Assembly: GCF_019430905.1 (NCBI RefSeq)
Contig: NZ_JAHYCA010000001.1
Span: 233,095 to 297,094 of the forward strand
Length of the DNA: 64,000 nt
Origin: Billgrantia antri
GTDB lineage: Bacteria > Pseudomonadota > Gammaproteobacteria > Pseudomonadales > Halomonadaceae
Direction of reading: 5' to 3'
The translations under genes and the position numbers were made by a program. The notes under the pieces were generated by a model. That model did not search any database. It was not told where the DNA came from and saw only the letters and a list, made by a program, of their open reading frames with translations. Numbering within the stretch: position 1 is the stretch's first letter; each line of letters opens with the position of its first letter. Below are positions 1 through 8,804 of the stretch, in pieces.

Positions 1-123
1 CGACAGCGCCACGACCACCAAGGACTCGGCCGTCGAGATCGCCGTGCTGGCCAACGACAGCGACCCGGACGGCGATCCGCTGGCGGTGGGCAGCTTTACC
101 CAGCCGACCAACGGCAGCGTCAC
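1..123 (+). repeat. 123-bp direct repeat, copy 1 (copy 2 at 856-978)
   Basis: Bases 1-123 are identical to 856-978, base for base, an offset of 855 nt (285 codons). They encode the N-terminal half of each Big_9-like domain. The sequences diverge abruptly at base 124/979 although the protein homology continues. The repeat may extend left of the window. Confidence 0.95.
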
Positions 124-2341
124 CCAGAATGACAACGGCAACCTCATCTACACGCCGAACCAAGGCTTCGTTGGGAGCGACACTTTCACCTATCACGCCT
201 CGGACGGCGAGCTGGTCAGTGATGATCCCGCCACCGTAACCGTCACGGTCGAGGAAGACGAACCACCGCCAGCATCCGGCACGCTGCAGTTCCAGCAGGG
301 CCTCGACGGCTATGCGGGTGTCGTCGATACCTACCTCCACGGGGGCTCCAAGGCCACCAGCCGGGCCGGGGTGACCACGCTCAACGTCGACAGCGACGAC
401 AAGGGCAACGCGGTACAGACGCTACTGCGCTTCGAGCAGATATTCGGCAGCGGATCCGGGCAGATCCCGCTGGGCGCCACCATCGTCTCCGCCACCCTGG
501 AGCTCAACACCACCGGCAAGGGTGACGGCGCCCGGCTGCACCGCATGCTGATGCCGTGGAACGATACCGATACCTGGAACACCTTCACCGATGGCCTCCA
601 GGCCGACGGCGTCGAAGCCCATGCCAGCGCCGACCTGACCACCGGCTTCGTGCCCGCCGGCACTACCCGGCTCGACGTCACCGCCAGCCTGCAGGCCTGG
701 GCCGACGGCACGCCCAACTACGGCTGGGCGTTCCTGCCGACGGGCCCCAACGGCTGGGACTTCCACTCGGCGGAGGGCAGTACGCCACCGCGGCTGATCG
801 TCGAGTACACCACCGACGGCAGCGAGCCCGGCAATAACCCGCCGGTGGCCAACGACGACAGCGCCACGACCACCAAGGACTCGGCCGTCGAGATCGCCGT
901 GCTGGCCAACGACAGCGACCCGGACGGCGATCCGCTGGCGGTGGGCAGCTTTACCCAGCCGACCAACGGCAGCGTCACGCTGAACCCCAGCGGCACCCTC
1001 ACCTACTCGCCGAACCAAGGGTTCATCGGCAGCGACAGCTTCACCTATCGCGCCTCGGACGGAAGTCTCCAGAGCGATTCGGCCACGGTCATCGTTTCCG
1101 TCGAATCCGGCATGCCCCCGCCTATTCCGCTGGAAACCTCTTATATTGCGACCGAATTCGGCACCGACCACCGACGCAATTTCGAGCACACCAATGCCAA
1201 CAAGAGTTTCTTCCATGCCGGTACCTGGTGGGCCGTGCTACCGGAGCAAAGCGGCTGGCACGTGTATCGCTTCGACGGCACCCTACCCGAACCAGGCACG
1301 ATGGGCGGGTGGTCGATAGCGAGCCCGACCATGATGACCAGCGGCCGCCGAGCCGACATCGCCTGGAATGACGCGACCGATACGCTGTACGTGCTCAATT
1401 TCGGACCCACCGAATCGACGCCGCATCTCTACGCCATGACATATGACACCCAGGCCGAGTCGTTCGCCGTGTCAGCGGAGATCAAGCTAGCCGGTTCGGG
1501 CGGCAAGCTGCCGGGGGTGGAATGGCAGCGCAATCCCGACATGGCGCTGGGAATGGATCAGAACGGCAATCCGCTGGTGGCCATTATCGGCCCCTCTGAA
1601 GCGGGCGGCGAACAGGGCTTGAAGCTGGCCTACCCGACCTCGAGCGACCTCTCGGCCTGGAGCGTGGTGGACATCGATGATGGCCCCACCACCGTCTCGG
1701 CCAGTAACGGCGACAACAAGGTCGACTTCGTGTCCTTCCAGTTGAACGGCGTCGACCATGTCGGTCTCGTCTACGGCGACAGCACCGCGAACGCCTGGAA
1801 GTTCGCCTCCCAGCCAACCTCCGCGACGCCGAGTGACTACGCCGACGGCTGGACCATAGAGCAGATCACCGACCGCGTGCCCCTGGACGATCATCTCGCC
1901 GTGGTATGGACCGGCAGCACCCTCGTCATGACCATGAAAGACGACACGGATGCGATCTGGTTGGTCAAGGGCCTGCCCGGCGCCTGGGAGGAGCCGGTAC
2001 TGGTGCATGCCGCCTCCCACAAGGCCAGCCGGCCGACCCTGGCCTATGACGAAGACAATGACTTCATCTATGTCTTCTACCAGGAGAACGCCGTTAGCCC
2101 GTATGGTGATATTCACTTCAAGGTCTCGCAGGTCGCCGAGCTATCTTTCGACACCGCCTCCCCCGGTACGCGAATCCTGACCAGCGGCAGCAGCGACGAG
2201 AACATGATCGACCCGCAGACCCCCACACATGCCGTCGGAGAAGCGACCGGCGACAAGTTCTTTCTGTTCGCCCGCAACGCCGAGGCCAAGGAGATCTGGT
2301 ACAACGACTTCCAGCTTGACGACGACATCTTCCTCGCCTGA
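1..2341 (+). CDS. Large modular secreted/surface protein, 3' part (5' end outside window)
   Basis: The reading frame is open from base 2, so the gene begins upstream; at least 779 residues are visible. Domains in order: a cadherin/Big_9-like Ig domain (about 1-85, motif VLANDSDPDGDPL), a DNRLRE/CBM96-like beta domain (about 95-270), a second Big_9-like domain (about 275-365), then about 400 residues that look like a beta-propeller (recurring W/Y-rich blades, e.g. ending IYVFYQEN and KFFLFARN). No RTX nonapeptides are seen in this part. The extreme C-terminus is DDDIFLA, an acidic stretch followed by hydrophobic residues, which resembles the terminal type I secretion signal of PrtB/HasA-type substrates. 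It converges on a type I exporter operon, so it is a plausible substrate (inference). Adhesion or polysaccharide binding is likely but unproven. Confidence 0.75.
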   Translation, partial: DSATTTKDSAVEIAVLANDSDPDGDPLAVGSFTQPTNGSVTQNDNGNLIYTPNQGFVGSDTFTYHASDGELVSDDPATVTVTVEEDEPPPASGTLQFQQGLDGYAGVVDTYLHGGSKATSRAGVTTLNVDSDDKGNAVQTLLRFEQIFGSGSGQIPLGATIVSATLELNTTGKGDGARLHRMLMPWNDTDTWNTFTDGLQADGVEAHASADLTTGFVPAGTTRLDVTASLQAWADGTPNYGWAFLPTGPNGWDFHSAEGSTPPRLIVEYTTDGSEPGNNPPVANDDSATTTKDSAVEIAVLANDSDPDGDPLAVGSFTQPTNGSVTLNPSGTLTYSPNQGFIGSDSFTYRASDGSLQSDSATVIVSVESGMPPPIPLETSYIATEFGTDHRRNFEHTNANKSFFHAGTWWAVLPEQSGWHVYRFDGTLPEPGTMGGWSIASPTMMTSGRRADIAWNDATDTLYVLNFGPTESTPHLYAMTYDTQAESFAVSAEIKLAGSGGKLPGVEWQRNPDMALGMDQNGNPLVAIIGPSEAGGEQGLKLAYPTSSDLSAWSVVDIDDGPTTVSASNGDNKVDFVSFQLNGVDHVGLVYGDSTANAWKFASQPTSATPSDYADGWTIEQITDRVPLDDHLAVVWTGSTLVMTMKDDTDAIWLVKGLPGAWEEPVLVHAASHKASRPTLAYDEDNDFIYVFYQENAVSPYGDIHFKVSQVAELSFDTASPGTRILTSGSSDENMIDPQTPTHAVGEATGDKFFLFARNAEAKEIWYNDFQLDDDIFLA
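856..978 (+). repeat. 123-bp direct repeat, copy 2
   Basis: Perfect copy of 1-123, starting within the second Big_9-like domain (from the residues DSATTTKDSAVEI). It implies recent duplication or gene conversion of a 285-residue module composed of one Ig-like and one DNRLRE-like domain. Confidence 0.95.
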
Positions 2342-2353
2342 GCACCGAGCTCG

Positions 2354-3709
2354 TCATGCCTCGCGCACTGCCCGGGCAAACATGTCGGTGAGCGGCTTGA
2401 GCAGATAGCTGGCGAAGGTACGCTCACCGGTGCGGATCATGACTTCCGCCGGCATCCCCGCCAGCAGCTGCATGTGGCTGTCCAAGGCCTGTCGCCCCGT
2501 GTCGGACACTTTCAGCCGAACGCGATAGAACCGCGCATCGGTCGCCTCGTCGACCTGGCTGTCGGCACTGACATAGACCACTTCAGCCAGGCTCGAATAG
2601 GTCTGGCGCTGGTTGAAGGCGGTAAAGCGGATCTCGGCCGCTTGCCCCGGGTACAGTCGGTCGACATCGCGTCCGGGCACGCGCGCTTCGATGATGAAGC
2701 CATCGCCTGCCGGTACCAGGTCGAGCAGCGAATCGCCCGGACGCACCACGTCGCCATTGGAATGCACGCGGCGTTCCACCACCGTACCGGCCACGGGTGC
2801 CCTTACCGTGGTTCGCAGAACCTGATCCGACAGCGAGATGATGCGCTCCTCGGCTTCCGATACCCGCGCCTGGACGTCGCGCAGCTGCTCGCCCACTTCT
2901 TTATGAAATTCCTGAATTCGAACCTCGCGCAGCATGCGGTTCTCGCTCAGTTGGGAGCCCAACCGACCGATCTCGGCACGCCGGCCGGCCACCTCGCCTT
3001 CGAGTTGCAGCAAGTCGCGCTCGACCTCCCGCAGGCGCAGGTTATCGACGAGTCCCCTGGCATAGAGCCCGCGCAAATCGTTCTCCTCGGCGCTTAGCGA
3101 GGCTAGGTGACGCTCTCCCAGCCTTACCGTCTCCTCCAGCCCTTCGATCTGTCGTCTTAGTTGTATGACCTGCTCGTCCAAGGCGTTCAGGGCACCGCGA
3201 TGGGATTCCCGCCGCGCGACGAACAGTGCCTGTTGCAGGGCCAGCACCTCTTGAACCCTCGGCAGGTCGCTCGTTGCAAGTTCTTCGGGAATCGACAGCG
3301 TTGCATTTCCTTGCTGCTCGGCCAGCAGACGCAGTTCCGTGGCCCGGTGAATGAGGTATTGAGAGCGCATGATCTGCAATTGGCTGCGCGCCTGGGTGTC
3401 GTCGAGCACGACCAGGGGCTGGCCTGCCGTCACGCTGTCGCCATCCTCCACCAGAATCTCCCGCACGATACCGCCTTCGAGATGCTGAACCGTGCGCCGA
3501 TAAGACTCCGCCGCCACGTACCCCGGCGCCACCACCGATACCGAGAGTTCCGCGGTAAAGGCCCAGCCACCGAAGCCCCCCAACCCCAGCAGCAGCACCA
3601 ACAGGCCAAGGCGGTGATAGCGTCTCTCGTCGAGGGGAACGTGCGGTGGGGCCAATGCCGGCGCCGAGCCTGTCCCCCCGTATGGCTGGTCGTCTCGTGC
3701 CGTCGTCAT
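2354..3709 (-). CDS. Type I secretion membrane fusion protein, HlyD/PrtE family
   Basis: The 451-residue adaptor links an inner-membrane ABC exporter to an outer-membrane TolC channel in one-step secretion. A short cytoplasmic N-terminus is followed by one membrane segment (about 31-50, rich in L/G/F), a lipoyl/barrel-sandwich half (GYVAAESYRRTVQHLEGG), a long coiled coil (about 115-290) and the second lipoyl half plus beta barrel (TVRAPVAGTVVERRVHSNGD). Length and order match the PrtE/LipC/HlyD group. Its ATG overlaps the stop of the exporter gene by four bases (ATGA), so the two are translationally coupled. No tolC lies in this operon; the tolC-type gene at 20844-22301 is a possible partner. 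Confidence 0.93.
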   Translation of the reverse strand: MTTARDDQPYGGTGSAPALAPPHVPLDERRYHRLGLLVLLLGLGGFGGWAFTAELSVSVVAPGYVAAESYRRTVQHLEGGIVREILVEDGDSVTAGQPLVVLDDTQARSQLQIMRSQYLIHRATELRLLAEQQGNATLSIPEELATSDLPRVQEVLALQQALFVARRESHRGALNALDEQVIQLRRQIEGLEETVRLGERHLASLSAEENDLRGLYARGLVDNLRLREVERDLLQLEGEVAGRRAEIGRLGSQLSENRMLREVRIQEFHKEVGEQLRDVQARVSEAEERIISLSDQVLRTTVRAPVAGTVVERRVHSNGDVVRPGDSLLDLVPAGDGFIIEARVPGRDVDRLYPGQAAEIRFTAFNQRQTYSSLAEVVYVSADSQVDEATDARFYRVRLKVSDTGRQALDSHMQLLAGMPAEVMIRTGERTFASYLLKPLTDMFARAVREA

Positions 3710-5448
3710 CTTCGCCTCTCCACGGGTGGCGCCGCCTGGCGCGGCTGCGCCTCGGCGGCCGCACTGGGCACCGGCTTGATTGTCAGGCTTGCCATTACCT
3801 CTTCACGCCGGCCGAAGCGCTGCATCTCACCATCGCGCAACAGCAGCAGCCGGTCCATTCCCTTCAGCACGCTGATGCGATGGCTGATCACGCACAGGGT
3901 GACGCCCTCCTGCTTGAGCGCCGACATCGCCGCCGCCAGGGCCTTCTCTCCACGGTCGTCGAGGTTGGCATTCGGCTCGTCCAACACCACCAGCACGGGG
4001 TCTCCATAGAGTGCGCGCGCCAAGGCAAGGCGCTGACGCTGCCCCCCTGAGAGGCCGCTGCCGGAAGCGATGAGGGTGTCGTAGCCATCGGGGAGGGCCA
4101 GGATCATCTCGTGGACGCCCGCCTTGCGCGCCGCTGCCACGACCCGGATCGAATCGACCTCGCCGAAGCGGGCGATGTTCTCGGCAATGGTGCCATCGAA
4201 CAGCTCGATGTCCTGGGGCAGGTAGCCAATGCACGGGCCCAAGGCGTCACGCTGCCAGCTTGCTATATCGGCTCCGTCGAGTCGCACCGTACCCGCCGAC
4301 ACGGGCCAGATGCCCAGCATGACCCGAGCCAGGGAGGATTTGCCGGCGGCACTCGGCCCGATGATGCCGAGGTGCTCGCCGGGTCCCAGCTCGAAGTGGA
4401 TGTTGCTCAGCACCGCAACTCGGCCTCCCGGCACGCTTGCGGTCACGCCCTCCAGGCGCAGCCGGCCGCTTGGCCGTGGCAAGGGCATCCGCTCGGGCTC
4501 CATCGGTACCCTGAGCAGCAACTCCTCGAGACGGCGGTAGGCGCCACGAGCGGAAATGAAGCCCCTCCAGGTACCGATCATACGGTCGATAGGGGCCAGC
4601 GCTCGCCCCATGACGATGGAGCCGGCGATCATCATCCCCGGTGTCAGTTCTTCGCGCAGCACCAGCCAGGCGCCCAGTCCCAGGATCAGGGATTGGGCCA
4701 GCAGGCGCAGCACCCGTGCACTGCTGGCCAGCGCCTCGCCGCGATCGCTGGCCCGGGACTGCCCCGCCAGGTAGCGCCGGTGCCGCTGCGACCAGCGCGC
4801 CAGAATGCCCGGCAGCATGCCCATGGCATGCAGCGCCTCGGCGTTGCGCAGGTTGGCGTCGACCAGTTCGTTCGCCTTGATCTGTTCGATGGCAGCCCCG
4901 CTCAGCAGCGGCTGGGTCAGCTTCTCCCCCACTGCGGTCAGCGTCAGCAATACCAGGCCGGACAGCGTGGCGAACAGGCCAAGCCATGGATGGAAGAGAA
5001 AGAGCACTGCCAGGTAGACCGGTACCCAAGGGGCATCGAAGAAGACCAGCAGCCCGTTGCCGGCAAGGAACTGGCGCAGGGTAGCCAGGTCGGTGAGCGG
5101 CTGAGCCGACTGCCGGCTGCCCGTCAGCAGGCTGTGCCGAAACATGGCCTGGCACAACCTCCCGCTGAGCTGAAGGTCCAGGCGATTGCCGATACGCACC
5201 AAGATGCGCGAACGCACCAGCTCGAGCAGCCCCATGATGAGGAACAGGAAAACCACCACCAAGGTGAGCATCAGGAGGGTCTCGCCGCTCAGGGTAGTCA
5301 ACACGCGGTCGTATACCTGCAGCATGTAGATGGCCGGCACCAGCATCAGCAGGTTGACGAAGAGGCTGAAGAGCCCCACCGAGGCAAAGGAACCCCGACA
5401 GGAATGCAGGGCATGGTGAAGCTCCGAGGCTTGAGGTATCCGGACCAT
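3706..5448 (-). CDS. Type I secretion ABC exporter, PrtD family
   Basis: A 580-residue fused permease/ATPase powers substrate export across the inner membrane. The N-terminal half holds the transmembrane domain (segments near 22-42, 55-75, about 130-170 and 245-275). The ATPase has Walker A GPSAAGKSS, signature LSGGQRQRLALARAL and Walker B VLVVLDEPNANLDD. There is no C39 peptidase and no long N-terminal regulatory domain, which fits the PrtD/HasD/LipB group that exports substrates with uncleaved C-terminal signals. It is first in the operon with the HlyD-type gene and converges on the large modular protein gene ending at 2341. Confidence 0.93.
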   Translation of the reverse strand: MVRIPQASELHHALHSCRGSFASVGLFSLFVNLLMLVPAIYMLQVYDRVLTTLSGETLLMLTLVVVFLFLIMGLLELVRSRILVRIGNRLDLQLSGRLCQAMFRHSLLTGSRQSAQPLTDLATLRQFLAGNGLLVFFDAPWVPVYLAVLFLFHPWLGLFATLSGLVLLTLTAVGEKLTQPLLSGAAIEQIKANELVDANLRNAEALHAMGMLPGILARWSQRHRRYLAGQSRASDRGEALASSARVLRLLAQSLILGLGAWLVLREELTPGMMIAGSIVMGRALAPIDRMIGTWRGFISARGAYRRLEELLLRVPMEPERMPLPRPSGRLRLEGVTASVPGGRVAVLSNIHFELGPGEHLGIIGPSAAGKSSLARVMLGIWPVSAGTVRLDGADIASWQRDALGPCIGYLPQDIELFDGTIAENIARFGEVDSIRVVAAARKAGVHEMILALPDGYDTLIASGSGLSGGQRQRLALARALYGDPVLVVLDEPNANLDDRGEKALAAAMSALKQEGVTLCVISHRISVLKGMDRLLLLRDGEMQRFGRREEVMASLTIKPVPSAAAEAQPRQAAPPVERRR

Positions 5449-5630
5449 TGCGGGTCACCGAATGAAGAAGACGCCAACCCAACCTTCATTACAAAAAAGA
5501 TACATACCGTTTCAATCACGGTAGCACGCCACGCGCACGTCACCACCAAGCGTGCAGGAAAATGAACCTAAAAGGTTGATGACGCTAAGCCTTTAGGCTG
5601 AGCAACCGAGGCATCGGACCGCCTACCTCA

Positions 5631-5670
5631 AAAACGACGACGCCTCGTGCCGTCACCGGCACGAGGCGTC
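5631..5670 (-). terminator. Rho-independent terminator of glyA
   Basis: A perfect 14-bp stem (5639-5652 with 5657-5670) around a 4-base loop is followed, reading on the minus strand, by GTCGTTTTTG. It lies just past the glyA stop codon. Confidence 0.9.
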
Positions 5671-5690
5671 GGGATGCGTTACCGCCGGAT

Positions 5691-6956
5691 TCAGCGATAG
5701 ACCGGGAAGCGGGCGCAGACGGCCTCGACCTTGCCCTTCACCTCGGCTTCGATGGAGGCGCTATCGTCACCCTTGGCCATGGCGTCGAGGATGTCGCAGA
5801 TCCAGCCGGCCAGTTCGCGGCACTCGCCCTCGCCGAAGCCGCGGGTGGTTACCGCCGGGGTGCCGATGCGCAGGCCGGAGGTGACGAACGGGCTCTGCGG
5901 GTCGCCGGGCACGGCGTTCTTGTTGACGGTGATGTGAGCGCGACCCAGGGCGGCATCTGCATCCTTGCCGGTCAAGCCCTGCTTGATCAGCGAGAGCAGG
6001 AACAGGTGGTCTTCGGTGCCACCGGAAACCACGTCGTAGCCGCGCTCGATGAACACCCCGGCCATGGTCTGGGCGTTCTTCACCACCTGCTGCTGGTAGG
6101 CCTTGAACTCGGGCGCCATGGCCTCCTTGAAGCACACTGCCTTGGCGGCGATGACGTGCTCGAGCGGGCCGCCCTGGATGCCGGGGAAGACAGCGGACTG
6201 CAGCTTCTTCTCGATCTCGGCATCGTCTTCGGCAGAGAGAATCAGGCCACCGCGCGGGCCGCGCAGGGTCTTGTGGGTGGTAGTGGTCACCACGTGGGCA
6301 TGGGGAAGCGGGCTCGGGTAGATACCGGCGGCCACCAGGCCGGCAATGTGGGCCATGTCGACCAGCAGGTACGCTCCCACGTCATCGGCGATCTCGCGGA
6401 ACTTCGCCCAGTCGATGACCTGAGAGTAGGCAGAGAAGCCGGCGATGATCATCTTGGGCTGATGTTCGCGGGCCAGACGCGCCACTTCCTCGTAGTCGAT
6501 GCGCCCCGTGTCGTCGATGCCGTACTGCACGGCATTGTAGTGCTTGCCGGAGAAGTTGGGCTTGGCGCCGTGAGTCAGGTGACCACCCGCGTCGAGGCTC
6601 ATGCCCAACACGGTGTCGCCCGGCTTGACCAGCGCCTGGAATACGGCACCGTTGGCCTGGGAGCCGGAGTGGGGCTGAACGTTGGCGTAGGAGGCACCGA
6701 ACAGCTGCTTGGCATAGTCGATGGCCAGCTGCTCGACGATGTCGACGTACTCGCAGCCGCCGTAGTAGCGCTTGCCGGGGTAGCCTTCCGCATACTTGTT
6801 GGTCAACTGGCTGCCCTGGGCCTCCATCACCCGGGGGCTGGCGTAGTTCTCGGAGGCGATCAGCTCGATGTGTGCTTCCTGACGGGCGAGCTCTTTCTGC
6901 ATCGCATCGAACAGGGCGTCATCGAAACCGGCAATCGTCATGTCACGGCTGAACAT
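5691..6956 (-). CDS. glyA: Serine hydroxymethyltransferase
   Basis: PLP enzyme that interconverts serine and glycine and charges tetrahydrofolate with a one-carbon unit in the cytoplasm. Recognisable family blocks are the N-terminal [22 protein letters not shown], the QPHSGSQAN cofactor segment, [12 protein letters not shown] and the Schiff-base lysine in [14 protein letters not shown]. The chosen start ([11 protein letters not shown], 421 aa) matches the family length and has GAGG 10 bases upstream; in-frame codons seven residues earlier (GTG-ATG) lack a ribosome site. It is a single-gene unit with its own terminator. The upstream region holds an inverted repeat and a MITE-like element. Confidence 0.97.
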   Translation of the reverse strand: MFSRDMTIAGFDDALFDAMQKELARQEAHIELIASENYASPRVMEAQGSQLTNKYAEGYPGKRYYGGCEYVDIVEQLAIDYAKQLFGASYANVQPHSGSQANGAVFQALVKPGDTVLGMSLDAGGHLTHGAKPNFSGKHYNAVQYGIDDTGRIDYEEVARLAREHQPKMIIAGFSAYSQVIDWAKFREIADDVGAYLLVDMAHIAGLVAAGIYPSPLPHAHVVTTTTHKTLRGPRGGLILSAEDDAEIEKKLQSAVFPGIQGGPLEHVIAAKAVCFKEAMAPEFKAYQQQVVKNAQTMAGVFIERGYDVVSGGTEDHLFLLSLIKQGLTGKDADAALGRAHITVNKNAVPGDPQSPFVTSGLRIGTPAVTTRGFGEGECRELAGWICDILDAMAKGDDSASIEAEVKGKVEAVCARFPVYR

Positions 6957-7010
6957 CGGCGGGAAACCTCGCATCACGGGGAGAATCGGGATGCGCCATG
7001 ATACCCCAGG

Positions 7011-7043
7011 CCATGACGGCTTTCACATGAAAGGCCGTCATGG
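7011..7043. promoter_or_regulatory. Inverted repeat upstream of glyA
   Basis: CCATGACGGC (7011-7020) pairs with GCCGTCATGG (7034-7043) around a loop containing the palindrome TTTCACATGAAA. It lies 54 bases before the glyA start and downstream of the gene ending at 7235. No T-run follows on either strand, so it could be an operator, an mRNA leader hairpin or a weak terminator. Confidence 0.5.
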
Positions 7044-7077
7044 CATCGTGCAGAAATTCTCATGCTGGGTTTAGTTA

Positions 7078-7234
7078 GGAAACGCTAGACAAATCGACGA
7101 GCGAGATGAAGCGCAAGGCGCACGGAGCACAAGAACCGGAACATATGGGGAATATGTGAGGATTCTGACCGGGCTGGCGCTCCAGCACCGCGCAACGCAG
7201 CGATTCGCTCGCGCAGGCATTTGTAAGTGTTTCC
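7078..7234. mobile_element. MITE-like palindromic element, 157 bp
   Basis: The block starts GGAAACGCTAGACAAAT and ends in the near-complement (reading inward from the right: GGAAACACTTACAAAT), giving imperfect 16-17-bp terminal inverted repeats. The trinucleotide TTA occurs directly on both sides (7075-7077 and 7235-7237), like a target duplication. A small central palindrome ACATATGGGGAATATGT lies inside. It has no coding capacity. The right-hand TTA is the complement of the TAA stop codon of the neighbouring gene. Only one copy was seen in this window; a genome-wide family is inferred from its structure. Confidence 0.65.
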
Positions 7235-8650
7235 TTAGCGTGTCTCGACCTTTACGTTGAGCTTGTCGACCACCCCCAGCGGATCGGTTTGGTAGCTGGC
7301 CACGCTGCTCTCGGCGGGCAGGTTTAAGCGAACTTCCAACTCCTCGGCGGAACCCTCCAGCAGTTCGACCAGCCCCAGCAAGACCGCTTGCGCCTCCGGG
7401 CCGAACATCATGCCGAGCCCCTGGGCCTGGGTGCGCGCCTGCTCGACGTACTGTGCCTCGGTCATCCCTTCCATGGCTGCACCCAGGGTTGCCAGACGAG
7501 CAAACAAGCCCGCGTCGGTGAGGCTCAGCCGCATGTCTCCCCCCAGCAAGGTCGCACGCTCCAGCCAGTCGGGGTCGGCGAAAGCATCGGCCGGCGTCAC
7601 CCCGGCCGGCAGTCGCACCGGCAGATTGACGTCGAACAGCAGACGCAACGCGTCCTGAACATCGATCTGGCTATCGCTGACCAGCACGCTGTGCTCGCCC
7701 TTCTCCTGCCAACTACCGAGAAGGGCGGCGTCGAGCCGTAGTTCGCCGCTGCCGTCGGTCAGCACGTTGCTAACCATGCGCAGCTGGGTACGCTCCTCTT
7801 CGGGCGCCAGCTCGATCATGCGCGCCAGATCGAGCTGAAGCCCCTCGAGGCGCATGCCGCCCTTGCCATCATTGAAATCACCATCGACGTCGAGCATGGC
7901 CAGGCTGCCGACCAGTTCGCTGGCATCGACGTCGAGATCGCGCAGCAGCAACGACGCCAGCGTTTCTTCACCTTCGGTATCGAGCCCGGTCAGTTCCTCG
8001 AGACGCAGCGAGGCCAGGGTGAAGGAGCCCGAGCCAATCTCGTCCAGATTTTCCGCCGCCCCCGCCACGCCGGTGATCTCGAGCATGCCGATGGCGTCGT
8101 GGGTCAGCGATTCGCCGCGCACCCGCTCGATGGTCATGCGCCCTTGGCCGTCCTGCAAGGGCGTGTCGAAGAAGAGTTCCTCGCCCAACTCCGAGGCCAG
8201 TTCGAGCACGATGCCGTCGATGGCCAGGCTGCCGAGACGTACCTCATCGGGAGCCAGTTCCGCATGCAGCGGGAAGACCGCGTGCGAAGGTTCTCCCAGC
8301 ACGATTCGCTCCGCACTCATCAGCGTCAGCTCGGTGAGGCTGTCCTCGATGCGCAATCCTTCCAGCGTCACCTCGTCGGGGGCGTCGTAGTCGCCGCTGA
8401 CGATATAGCGATCGATCACCAGACGCTCGCCCTCCTCGGCCTCGAAGACGATCTCCTCGGCGGTCACACGGGATCGCAGCATCCCGCTCGAAACCTCGCC
8501 CAGCGAGAGGTTGCCGCCTGCGCCGAACAGCGCCCGCAGGTCGGCCTCGAGCCGCTCTGCATCGGCGGCTACGGTAGTACTGCCGCCCATGAGCGCCACG
8601 CAGGTCAGCAACTGGCCCAGGCGAGTCACCGAGGAGTTAAAGGCTTGCAT
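7235..8650 (-). CDS. Exported protein of unknown function
   Basis: The 471-residue product is not recognised. The start at 8650 is chosen because AGGAGGTG lies 8 bases before it; a longer in-frame extension has no ribosome site. An N-terminal signal peptide ends about residue 27 (GGSTTVAADA). The remainder is acidic and rich in short alternating leucine/valine strands (e.g. VTLEGLRIEDSLTELTL, LRLEELTGLDTEG), suggesting a long beta-sheet or solenoid fold facing the periplasm, somewhat like AsmA/YdgA-type proteins, though no diagnostic motif supports that assignment. It ends exactly at the border of the 157-bp repeat element. A 13-bp palindrome lies 60 bases upstream. It is downstream of ybbP but separated by 154 bp. 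Confidence 0.75.
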   Translation of the reverse strand: MQAFNSSVTRLGQLLTCVALMGGSTTVAADAERLEADLRALFGAGGNLSLGEVSSGMLRSRVTAEEIVFEAEEGERLVIDRYIVSGDYDAPDEVTLEGLRIEDSLTELTLMSAERIVLGEPSHAVFPLHAELAPDEVRLGSLAIDGIVLELASELGEELFFDTPLQDGQGRMTIERVRGESLTHDAIGMLEITGVAGAAENLDEIGSGSFTLASLRLEELTGLDTEGEETLASLLLRDLDVDASELVGSLAMLDVDGDFNDGKGGMRLEGLQLDLARMIELAPEEERTQLRMVSNVLTDGSGELRLDAALLGSWQEKGEHSVLVSDSQIDVQDALRLLFDVNLPVRLPAGVTPADAFADPDWLERATLLGGDMRLSLTDAGLFARLATLGAAMEGMTEAQYVEQARTQAQGLGMMFGPEAQAVLLGLVELLEGSAEELEVRLNLPAESSVASYQTDPLGVVDKLNVKVETR

Positions 8651-8709
8651 GAACATCACCTCCTGTGAATGCATAGAAACCGGAGTGGCGATGTCAGCCA
8701 GCGCCACGC

Positions 8710-8722
8710 TTACACAGTGTAA
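8710..8722. promoter_or_regulatory. Candidate operator palindrome
   Basis: TTACACAGTGTAA is a perfect palindrome about a central A, 60 bases upstream of the exported protein start at 8650. Size and symmetry suit a dimeric repressor, but its regulator is unknown. Confidence 0.4.
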
Positions 8723-8804
8723 CCTTATCGGTAGTGCAGTTGTGGCCTCGTGCAAGTCGCTAGCCAATGCCGGTTCAACGCATTGGCCAGCGCCGCCGGT
8801 CAGG

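Noticed and set aside
4111-5565. 484-codon plus-strand frame opposite the ABC exporter
   Set aside because: Low-complexity Q/H/R-rich translation; the minus strand encodes a clear exporter with Walker motifs.
5585-5601. Short AGCC-TTT-AGGCT hairpin upstream of the exporter operon
   Set aside because: The stem is only about five base pairs with no T-run or symmetry typical of an operator.
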